From positions 1 through 64,000 of the forward strand of contig DATMBC010000065.1 in the NCBI GenBank assembly GCA_035559435.1: a DNA stretch of 64,000 nucleotides, written 5' to 3'. A program made the position numbers and the translations under genes. Shown here piece after piece: positions 41,435-48,532 of the stretch (positions within the stretch are counted from its first letter, which is position 1; every line of letters starts with the position of its first letter). Origin of the DNA: a bacterium. Its GTDB lineage: Bacteria > Zixibacteria > MSB-5A5 > WJJR01. The notes below the pieces were generated by a model, which made no database searches, was not told where the DNA came from, and saw only the letters and a program-made list of their open reading frames with translations.

Positions 41435-41703
41435 AGACAACCAGTGTGCAACGGCTTGCGATGTACGGGCACAACTTGGAAAGTGGGGTGAAGTCATTGT
41501 CTGACCTGTCTTCGATTAACCCCGTTCCGGCACGGACCGTGAGGGACAGCCCGTCTGACTGCATCGCCCGGGTGGCCCACCCCAGCGCGGGCCAACCCAT
41601 GGGGGATTAACCATTCACGGTTTTGGGATCGATAGCACCCTCCTATGGTTGGGGTGGAAGACTCATCATCCGTGACGAGTCCTGATTGTAAAGCTGAACC
41701 GGG
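41435..41703 (-). other. Non-coding region upstream of the sigma-54 promoter
   Basis: No gene found. The inverted repeat TGGCCC-N10-GGGCCA (41573-41594) lies about 165-185 bp upstream of the predicted start, a suitable place for an enhancer-binding-protein site. GTTAAC hexamers at 41393-41398 and 41406-41411 flank the predicted start. No riboswitch fold could be named. Confidence 0.4.
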
Positions 41704-42021
41704 TTACACCCAGCCCAGCGCCTTGCGCGCCGTGTCGCTCATGCGGTCGGGCGTCCACGCCGGTTCCCAGACCACATGCACATTTACAGTCCCGATGCCG
41801 GGGATCTGGCGCAGCTTCGAGGCGGCGTCCTGCGAAATCATCTGGTGCGCCGGACACCCCTGCGCCGTCAACGTCATGTCGACATCGACATTGTTGTTCG
41901 CATCCACCCGGACATCGTAGATCAAACCCAGATCAACCAGCGAGACGATCGGAATCTCCGGATCGAAACACTTTCTCAACTGGTCCATTACCATCTCTTT
42001 AGTGACCATGGGGGCGCTCAT
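41704..42021 (-). CDS. MIP18-family (DUF59) iron-sulfur assembly protein
   Basis: A 105-residue single-domain protein of the MIP18/PaaD/SufT group, which helps mature Fe-S proteins. FDPEIPIVSLVDLGLIYDVRVD (near residue 20) is the typical first half, and MTLTAQGCPAHQMI carries the conserved cysteine. VNVHVVWEPAWTPDRMSDTARKALG is the usual end. No suf or isc genes are adjacent. It may be monocistronic; the next gene in its direction has its own sigma-54 promoter. Start at ATG 42021; ATG 42009 is an alternative. Confidence 0.88.
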   Translation of the reverse strand: MSAPMVTKEMVMDQLRKCFDPEIPIVSLVDLGLIYDVRVDANNNVDVDMTLTAQGCPAHQMISQDAASKLRQIPGIGTVNVHVVWEPAWTPDRMSDTARKALGWV

Positions 42022-42354
42022 GTTACCAGTTACCCGTCAAAAATCCAGACGTTCCCGTTGAAAACCAAAGTTGTCGCAGGACGCGGGTCAGAATCATCGA
42101 TTCCAACCGGGCCGGGGAGGGGACGGCCCAAGGGACTAACGGCATCGGAAGGGCGGCGACTTGTGCGCCCCTCCCTCATCCAACGGCATGATAACCAATG
42201 CCTTCAGGGATGCAACAGGAAAAGTTCGCTCTGGTTTGGCCACCGACAGTCAAAGCGGGTAGGGAGTCGTAAGATATTGCCGCGTAACGTGTTCCACCAA
42301 CGTTTCCACCTGCGATCTTGTCGATCACCTCCCAAGCCCTTATCATCCGCCGCC
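42022..42354 (+). promoter_or_regulatory. Divergent intergenic region with a promoter for the GT9-like gene
   Basis: No gene found in the first 290 bp. Near the end, TTGTCG (42318-42323) and TATCAT (42341-42346) are separated by 17 bp. The predicted start (about 42353) nearly coincides with the GTG start codon at 42355, suggesting a leaderless mRNA. No ribosome binding site is visible. Confidence 0.5.
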
Positions 42355-43212
42355 GTGAACAATGTCCTCATTGCCGATGTCTGCACCGCCGAGTTTGGTT
42401 GGGAAATCATGTGCTGGCAGGGCCTGGTGCGTCGGCGCGCGCAGGAGGGATTCGACGCCGTGGTCGTCGCCAGCACCGACGGGCATCTTCCGCTCTACGC
42501 CGACCTCAATCCGCTCTTTGTGCCGCACCGCATCGAGGGTCTGCGCGACTGCTGGGAAATGAAGAAGATCAGCAATCGTCGCGAGGCGGAGCGGGTGCGT
42601 CTTCATCTCGACAGCTTGCAGCGCGAGTACGAAGCGCGCGGCTGCCGTGTCCAGCGCATCCGTCCTTCGGGATTTGTTCCGACCAGCGAGCAGGTCTTCA
42701 TACCCTTCGGCTCGCGCGAGGCGGCGCGTGCCGCCGGCCCGGTTGCCGACGTGGTGGTCCATGCGCGCACCAAACGCGGCAAGAATCCGCTCATCAATGC
42801 GCTCAACTGGCGGCAACGCGACTGGGACCGGTATGTGGCCTCGCTGCGCGCCCTCGGCCTGACGGTGGCGTCGATCGGTTCGCTGGATGCCTCGCTTCTG
42901 CCCGAGGGGACACTCGACTGTCGCGGCCATCCGCTCGATGCCGTGATGAATTTGCTGGCCGCCGCGCGCTTGGTTGTCGGTCCATCCAGCGGCCCGATCC
43001 ATCTGGCCAGTCTCTGCCGCGCGCCGCATCTGGTGTGGGTGCCGCCGCTGCACGGCTCGCGCACGCTGGCCTGGGGCTCCACGCGCCAGCGCTATGAATC
43101 CATCTGGAATCCCTTCGGCACCCCGCACCGCGTGATCGAACTGGATGGCGAGCGCACGCCGCCGCCGGAGAAGATCCTCGCGCAGACGGTGGACTTTCTG
43201 GAACGACTCTGA
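42355..43212 (+). CDS. Glycosyltransferase family 9-like protein
   Basis: A 285-residue GT-B-like protein. The C-terminal half contains DAVMNLLAAARLVVGPSSGPIHLASLCRAPHLVWV (about residues 193-227), close to the GT9 motif in which a donor ADP-heptose or similar is bound by a TDSGPMHLAA-like loop. The N-terminus VNNVLIADVCTAEFGWEIMCWQG is unusual: it lacks the standard RxxLGDV of heptosyltransferases. GTG 42355 was chosen because of the adjacent promoter; much of the longer open frame upstream lies in non-coding sequence and over the MIP18 gene. Sugar unknown. Confidence 0.72.
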   Translation: MNNVLIADVCTAEFGWEIMCWQGLVRRRAQEGFDAVVVASTDGHLPLYADLNPLFVPHRIEGLRDCWEMKKISNRREAERVRLHLDSLQREYEARGCRVQRIRPSGFVPTSEQVFIPFGSREAARAAGPVADVVVHARTKRGKNPLINALNWRQRDWDRYVASLRALGLTVASIGSLDASLLPEGTLDCRGHPLDAVMNLLAAARLVVGPSSGPIHLASLCRAPHLVWVPPLHGSRTLAWGSTRQRYESIWNPFGTPHRVIELDGERTPPPEKILAQTVDFLERL

Positions 43213-43288
43213 TCGGCGCCGATGGCGGATTATTTTACGCCGGATTGCGCGCACAGGCCAGTCTCTGACAGCGCGGCCAACTTTGGCC

Positions 43289-43318
43289 TTGTTGCGCCCG
43301 GAAAACCGCCGTTATCAT
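43289..43318 (+). promoter_or_regulatory. Promoter of the OPT gene, possibly leaderless
   Basis: TTGTTG (43289-43294) and TATCAT (43313-43318) are separated by 18 bp. The ATG at 43324 follows only 5 bp after the -10 box, so transcription would start at or next to the start codon. The string TTATCATCCG is shared with the promoter at 42341. Confidence 0.5.
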
Positions 43319-43323
43319 CCGGC

Positions 43324-45600
43324 ATGACTACCACCCAGTTCAAACCGTACATCGCCCCGGAAAAAACGATCACGGAAATGACGGTCAGCGGGTTGGTCAT
43401 CGGATCAATCCTCGGCATCGTCTTCGCCGCCTCCTCGGTCTATCTGGCGTTGAAGGTGGGCCTGACCGTCTCCGCGTCGATTCCGATCGCGGTGTTATCG
43501 ATCACGATCTTCCGCGCCTTCGGACGCGCCACGATCCTCCAGAACAACATGGTGCAGACCGTCGGCTCCGCCGGCGAGTCGATCGCCGCCGGGCTGGCCT
43601 TCACCCTCCCGTCGCTGCTGTTGATGGGGCAGGATCTGGAGTTCATGCGCATCCTATTGGTCGGTCTGCTTGGCGGCATGCTCGGCGTGCTGATGATGAT
43701 CCCCCTGCGCCAAGGGCTGATCGTGCAGGAGCACGGCAAGCTCACCTACCCCGAGGGCACCGCCTGCGCCGACGTGCTGATCGTCGGCGACAAGGGCGGC
43801 ACCACTGCCAAGACGGTGTTTCTGGGCGCGATCGTCGGATTTGTCTATGGGTTCCTCAACCTGGTCACCCGCTTCTGGAAAGACACCTCCGACTGGACGC
43901 TGCGCTTCTTCAAGGGGGCGTCGATCTCGGCGGAAGTCTCCGCGACGCTTCTGGGCGTCGGTTACATCATCGGCCCGAAGACCGCGGCCAACATGATGGC
44001 CGGCGGCGCGCTTGCCTTCATTGTGATCATCCCGATCATCAAGGTCTTCGGCGACGGGCTCGAACAGGTGATCTTCCCCGCGACAAAACTGATTCGCGAC
44101 ATGAGTCCCGGTGAACTGCGCAACGCCTATGTGCTCTACATCGGCGCCGGCGCCGTGGCCACCGGCGGCATCATCAGCCTGATCCGCTCGATTCCCTCGA
44201 TCATCGGCGCCTTCAAACGCGGGGTCGGCTCGCTGTCGGCGGCGCGTCGCGGCACGCAAGTGGTTGTCCCGCGCACCGAACGCGACATCCCGATGGTCTG
44301 GGTGCTCGGCGGCAGCGCCGCGCTGGTCCTGGCCATCTGGGCCGCGCCGATGCTTCAAATCAATTTCGTCTCGGCCATCCTGATCGTCTTGTTCGGATTC
44401 TTCTTCGTCACCGTGTCCAGCCGCATCACCGGCGAGATCGGCTCCTCTTCAAATCCGATCTCCGGCATGACCGTGGCCACGTTGCTCATCACTTGCTTGC
44501 TCTTCCTGGCGGTGGGCTGGACGGGTGTCGATTACCGGGCCATGGCCTTGACCACCGCCGCGCTGGTCTGTGTGGCCGCATCCAACGGCGGGACCATCTC
44601 CCAATCGCTGAAGACCGGCTACCTGGTCGGCGCGACCCCGTCACTGCAGCAAATCGGCATCCTGGTCGGCGTCGTCACCAGCGCGATCGTGATCGGCTAC
44701 ACGCTTCTGTTCCTCAACGAATCCAAGACCACCTTCTCGGTGCGCGATTACCCGCAGTTCACCGCGACCGTGGCGCCCGATGCGCGCAAGGTCCAGGCCT
44801 ACGACGGCAAGACGTATCCGGTCGTGTCGGTTCCCGAACCGACCAACGGCGTGCCCACCGGACAGTACCTCGTCAACGACCAGGGCAAGATTGTCTACTT
44901 GATGGATCCGGGCGTGTGCGGCACCGATGTGGAAAAAGTCGAGCCGATCCCGGCCGGCGAGTATGCCAACTTCCGCGCCGAGGCGCTGCCGGCCGATGCG
45001 CCCACCTTCCTGCTGGCCACCGGGCCGGCCCCGATTCTCGAACTGCATTCGGGACGCGATGGCGTGCCGCCCGGACGCTACCTCGTGGATGCCGGCGGCG
45101 CGATCACTCATCGGATCGTGGCGGTCACCAAATTCGACGCTCCCAAGGCGCGCCTGTTCAGTCTCATCATCGATGGCATTCTCACCCGCAAGCTCCCGTG
45201 GGCGCTGGTGCTGATCGGTGTGGCGCTCGCCTTCATGATGGAACTGGTCGGCGTCTCGTCGCTGCCGTTTGCCGTGGGTCTTTATCTGCCGATTTCGACC
45301 TCCACGCCGATCTTCGTCGGTGGCGTGGTCCGGATGATCATCGACAAGCGCCGCAAGGTCTCGGCGGCCGAGGCCGAGTTCTCGCCGGGCGTCCTGCTTG
45401 CCAGCGGACTAATCGCCGGCGGCGCGTTCGCCGGACTCTTCCAGGCCATCGTGCAGGGGGTGGGCGCCGATGCCACCTGGGACAAGTCCGCCTGGCTGAG
45501 TGCCATCTCCGGGGCCGACTGGTGGGCCCTCATTCCATTCGCCGGACTGGCGCTCCTGTTGTTCTTTGTCGCCGGCGGCTCGAACAACAAGGTAAAGTAG
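43324..45600 (+). CDS. OPT-family oligopeptide transporter
   Basis: A 758-residue membrane protein of the oligopeptide transporter family. Bacterial members are thought to move peptides or metal chelates by proton coupling. GLVIGSILGIVFAASSVYLALKVGLTVSASIPIAV opens the first membrane domain, and NNMVQTVGSAGESIAAGLAFTLPSLLL is a strong OPT signature. A soluble insert of about 140 residues (roughly 470-610) interrupts the last helices. It contains two related units, GVPTGQYLVNDQGKIVYL and GVPPGRYLVDAGGAITHR. The gene ends at an intrinsic terminator shared with the next gene's start region. Confidence 0.9.
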   Translation: MTTTQFKPYIAPEKTITEMTVSGLVIGSILGIVFAASSVYLALKVGLTVSASIPIAVLSITIFRAFGRATILQNNMVQTVGSAGESIAAGLAFTLPSLLLMGQDLEFMRILLVGLLGGMLGVLMMIPLRQGLIVQEHGKLTYPEGTACADVLIVGDKGGTTAKTVFLGAIVGFVYGFLNLVTRFWKDTSDWTLRFFKGASISAEVSATLLGVGYIIGPKTAANMMAGGALAFIVIIPIIKVFGDGLEQVIFPATKLIRDMSPGELRNAYVLYIGAGAVATGGIISLIRSIPSIIGAFKRGVGSLSAARRGTQVVVPRTERDIPMVWVLGGSAALVLAIWAAPMLQINFVSAILIVLFGFFFVTVSSRITGEIGSSSNPISGMTVATLLITCLLFLAVGWTGVDYRAMALTTAALVCVAASNGGTISQSLKTGYLVGATPSLQQIGILVGVVTSAIVIGYTLLFLNESKTTFSVRDYPQFTATVAPDARKVQAYDGKTYPVVSVPEPTNGVPTGQYLVNDQGKIVYLMDPGVCGTDVEKVEPIPAGEYANFRAEALPADAPTFLLATGPAPILELHSGRDGVPPGRYLVDAGGAITHRIVAVTKFDAPKARLFSLIIDGILTRKLPWALVLIGVALAFMMELVGVSSLPFAVGLYLPISTSTPIFVGGVVRMIIDKRRKVSAAEAEFSPGVLLASGLIAGGAFAGLFQAIVQGVGADATWDKSAWLSAISGADWWALIPFAGLALLLFFVAGGSNNKVK

Positions 45601-45638
45601 GTTCCCGCTTTTCACTGCAACCTCTTCGGCCAAAGTCG

Positions 45639-45681
45639 TATAATCAGCGGATGGACCCGGTTCATCCGCTGATTGTTTTTT
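45639..45681 (+). terminator. Intrinsic terminator with embedded -10 box
   Basis: A 12-bp perfect stem AATCAGCGGATG/CATCCGCTGATT (45642-45653, 45663-45674) with a 9-nt loop precedes a run of six T (45676-45681): a terminator for the OPT gene. TATAAT (45639-45644) overlaps its left arm. RNA started from that box would begin inside the hairpin and could not form it. Confidence 0.8.
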
Positions 45682-45698
45682 GGAAGGGGGAGTCCCGT

Positions 45699-47399
45699 TT
45701 GCGTCTGTTGACCTTCGTGCGCGTTGCGCTTGTCCCTGCCTGCGCGTTCCTGTTGCTGTCCGCCTGTGGATCGACTCGGCCGAAGTCCGTCGTCGCCGAC
45801 TCGGCAGCCGCCGCGGCCCCGATCGATCCCGCCAAGGGGCAGGCCGCCTACTATCTCTTCATGGAAGGCACAACGCTCAAGGAGGAAGGCAATCTCGAGC
45901 AGGCGGCGCAGGCCTTCGAGCGCGCGCTGCAGTTCGATCCCGGCTCCACCGAGATTCGCCTGTCGCTGGCCGACTGTTACTTCAACATGCGCCGCTTCGA
46001 CCGCGCCATCGCCGTGGCCGAGGAGATCCCCGAGCGCGACCGCCGTGTCCTCGAACTGATCGCGCGCAGCCACCGTTTCATGGGTCATGACGAAGCCGCG
46101 GCGGCCATCTATCGCGAAATTGTCGCCCTCGATTCCACCGACGCCGAGACCTGGTGGTACCTGTCGCGTCTGTCGCTGCGCCAGGGCAATCTGAATCAGG
46201 CCGCCGACGATCTCGAACGGCTGGCGCGGCTGCGCGCCGATGGGCGGGTCTACATCGAGCTCGGCGACCTGCGCTCCCGGCTGGGGCAGTTTGATCTGAG
46301 CGTGATCGCGTTCCAGGAGGCGCTCAAGATCGACTCGGGGTGGGCCGGACGCGACGCCTGGATTGGGTTGGCCGGCGCGCTCGAACCGCTGGGTCGCTAC
46401 AATGAAGCCGCCCACGCCTACCGTCAGGTCATCGCCATGTCGCCGCCGACCGAGCTGACGCCGCACCGTCGCTTGATCCAGTTGTTCCTCGCCGCCGACC
46501 AGCCCGATTCGGCCATCGCCGTGATCGAGCAGATACTGGCGGTGCGTCCCGACGATCCCGAACGGCTCCGTCTTGGCGTCCTGTGGTACTCCACGGGCCA
46601 GGAGGAGAAGGCCGAGTCGCTCTTTGTCGCGCTCGGCAGTTCCGTCGATCCCTATCTGCCGCTCTATTACCGCGGCCGCATCGCCGCCGACCGCAACGAA
46701 TACCAAGTCGCCAAGGATTTTTTCACCCGCGCCATCGCGGTCAACGATTCCTTCCCCGATGCCTGGCTGCATCTGGGGCAGGCGCTGCTGGATCAGGATT
46801 CGGTCGATGCCGCGGTGGCCACCGCGCACCGCGCCATCCAGGCGACCGGCGATGAGCGCGACTTCTGGTACTTCATCGGGCTGGCCTACTCGCGCGCCGA
46901 ACGCTACGATTCCGCCGCGGTCTGGCTCGACAAACTCTGGCGCGTCGATTCCCTCAACGCCCGCGTGCAGTTTTCCCTCGGCGCGGCGCTGGAGCGTTCC
47001 GGGCAGTTCGACCGCGCCGTCGCCGTGTTCGAAAACCTTATCGCCCGCGAGCCCGACAACGGCATCGCCCTCAATTACCTCGGCTACATGTACGCCGATT
47101 CGGGGATCCGCCTTGACGAATCCCTGCAGTTGATCCAGCGCGCTCTGCAGCAGGAGCCGGACAACGGCGCCTACCTCGACAGCTACGGCTGGGCGCTTTT
47201 CCGGCTGGGCCGTCTCAATGAAGCCGAGGCGGAGATCCGCAAGGCGTTGCAATCGCTGGAATCCGATCCCACGATCCACGACCACCTGGGCGACATCCTC
47301 GCCGCGCTCGGACGGCGCGACGAGGCGGTCACGCACTGGCGCCGCGCGCTTGAACTGGAACCCGGCAGCCAGGAAATCCGGCAGAAGCTGGGGCTTTAG
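45699..47399 (+). CDS. TPR-repeat lipoprotein
   Basis: A 566-residue exported protein made almost wholly of tetratricopeptide repeats. The TTG at 45699 has GGAAGGGGG 8 bp upstream and gives a compact lipoprotein signal (LRLLTFVRVALVPACAFLLLSACGS) with lipobox LSAC. About a dozen TPRs follow (for example GNLEQAAQAFERALQFDPGS, GRYNEAAHAYRQVIAMSPP, GRRDEAVTHWRRALELEPGS). An in-frame ATG at 45651, just after TATAAT, could instead start a leaderless version 16 codons longer. TPR proteins scaffold complexes; the partner is unknown. Confidence 0.88.
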   Translation: MRLLTFVRVALVPACAFLLLSACGSTRPKSVVADSAAAAAPIDPAKGQAAYYLFMEGTTLKEEGNLEQAAQAFERALQFDPGSTEIRLSLADCYFNMRRFDRAIAVAEEIPERDRRVLELIARSHRFMGHDEAAAAIYREIVALDSTDAETWWYLSRLSLRQGNLNQAADDLERLARLRADGRVYIELGDLRSRLGQFDLSVIAFQEALKIDSGWAGRDAWIGLAGALEPLGRYNEAAHAYRQVIAMSPPTELTPHRRLIQLFLAADQPDSAIAVIEQILAVRPDDPERLRLGVLWYSTGQEEKAESLFVALGSSVDPYLPLYYRGRIAADRNEYQVAKDFFTRAIAVNDSFPDAWLHLGQALLDQDSVDAAVATAHRAIQATGDERDFWYFIGLAYSRAERYDSAAVWLDKLWRVDSLNARVQFSLGAALERSGQFDRAVAVFENLIAREPDNGIALNYLGYMYADSGIRLDESLQLIQRALQQEPDNGAYLDSYGWALFRLGRLNEAEAEIRKALQSLESDPTIHDHLGDILAALGRRDEAVTHWRRALELEPGSQEIRQKLGL

Positions 47400-47418
47400 A
47401 CCGGTCGCCCGACCCCGC

Positions 47419-47447
47419 TTGACAAAACGCCGGCTGTCTGCTTTGTT
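47419..47447 (+). promoter_or_regulatory. Promoter of the dockerin-protein gene
   Basis: Consensus TTGACA (47419-47424) and TTTGTT (47442-47447), spacer 17 bp. The -10 is weak. Predicted leader is about 37 nt, with GGAGG before the start codon. Confidence 0.45.
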
Positions 47448-47490
47448 TTCGGCAGGGTAGGCCAACGCACGGTCCTCACGGAGGTGTTAC

Positions 47491-48453
47491 ATGTCCACAG
47501 GGAAGTCCGCACGGCGCGCCGCCGTGACGCTCGCAGTCTTGCTGGGCACATTTGCGTACGTCGCCGCCGCTGAACAGCCGGATGCCCCACGCCCCGCTTC
47601 GTCGGCACTGACCAATTCGGTTGTCGTGGAATCGCAGATTCTGATCACCGGCACGCCGGGCACCGTGGTCGGCGTCTCGGTCTCCAACGCCGTGCCTCTT
47701 GCCGGTCTGCTGGTGCCGCTGGAGATCCGCCCGCTGACACCCGGCGCCGCCATTGCGGAAAGCATCGCCTACGTGATGAACCCGTCCGGGCGTGTCGCCA
47801 ACAGCCCGCTGGGTTTTGCCGACGATGTCGATTCGCTCTGGCCCGAAGCGTTGCGGGTCGTGCGCCGGACCTGCCAGGTTTGCCCCAACAGTTGTTCCGG
47901 CCCGGTGTCGAATTCGTACTGCTCTGATGACATCTCCTGCACCTATCCGACCGGACCGTATGGCCTCCTCTTCGGGACCGTCAGCACCGGCGACAGTCAG
48001 TCGGGCCATCAGATCGAGATGGCCGCCGGGGCTGACCCCGGCGATGCCGCCGGCGCCTCGTTGCAGATCATCCTGACCCACATGGGCACGACGCCCGGGA
48101 TATTCGAGATCGACACCGCCTGCTGGACCCCCGCCAACTCGCTGGCCTATGTCCGGGCCAACAGCCAGTTGATCGTGCCGTCGTTCACCAAGGGCACGAT
48201 CGAGCTGCGCTGCGATTGCGGCTGCCACGGCGATCCGTTCTGCGACGGCATTCTCAACATTCAGGACGTGGTCAGCACCATCGATGTCGCCTTCCGCAAT
48301 GGCACGCCCGTGGCCCAGCCCTACTGCCCGCGTCAGGCCACCGATCTGAATTGCGACGGCATCGTCAACATTCAGGACATCGTGATCATGCTCGATGTCA
48401 CCTTCCGCGGCCAGGACCCGGAGCAGGCGATCTGCAATCCCTGCGCCCTGTAA
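47491..48453 (+). CDS. Secreted protein with dockerin type I-like repeats
   Basis: A 320-residue exported protein with a signal peptide (about 27 residues, AAVTLAVLLGTFAYVAAAEQ). The middle 200 residues resemble a cohesin-like sandwich containing a Cys-rich loop (RRTCQVCPNSCSGPVSNSYC). The C-terminus has two dockerin-like calcium-binding repeats, FCDGILNIQDVVSTIDVAF and LNCDGIVNIQDIVIMLDVTF, each with the D/N-x-D/N-G pattern, flanked by further cysteines. Such dockerins are abundant in Zixibacteria-like genomes and usually anchor or assemble surface proteins. GGAGG precedes ATG 47491. Specific role unknown. Confidence 0.82.
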   Translation: MSTGKSARRAAVTLAVLLGTFAYVAAAEQPDAPRPASSALTNSVVVESQILITGTPGTVVGVSVSNAVPLAGLLVPLEIRPLTPGAAIAESIAYVMNPSGRVANSPLGFADDVDSLWPEALRVVRRTCQVCPNSCSGPVSNSYCSDDISCTYPTGPYGLLFGTVSTGDSQSGHQIEMAAGADPGDAAGASLQIILTHMGTTPGIFEIDTACWTPANSLAYVRANSQLIVPSFTKGTIELRCDCGCHGDPFCDGILNIQDVVSTIDVAFRNGTPVAQPYCPRQATDLNCDGIVNIQDIVIMLDVTFRGQDPEQAICNPCAL

Positions 48454-48496
48454 TCGCCGCTTTCGGTTGCCCCTTGCGGTTTCTCTGACTTACTTG

Positions 48497-48532
48497 CCCG
48501 GCGTGATGCGATCCCGTCACGCCGGGTTTTTT
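48497..48532 (+). terminator. Intrinsic terminator overlapping the next start codon
   Basis: A 10-bp perfect stem CCCGGCGTGA/TCACGCCGGG (48497-48506, 48517-48526) with a 10-nt loop and a T6 tail (48527-48532) follows the dockerin gene. The predicted ATG of the next gene (48506-48508) lies at the stem-loop junction, and the T-run encodes Phe-Phe of its signal peptide. Confidence 0.8.

Noticed and set aside
41435-41703. c-di-GMP or other riboswitch upstream of the secreted-protein gene
   Set aside because: The region lies upstream of the sigma-54 start, so would not be in the transcript, and no aptamer core was found.
44493-45698. Long open frame extending upstream of the TPR lipoprotein through the OPT gene
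   Set aside because: It overlaps the OPT gene in another frame; the OPT protein is clearly real and a terminator, ribosome site and signal peptide mark the true start of the TPR gene.
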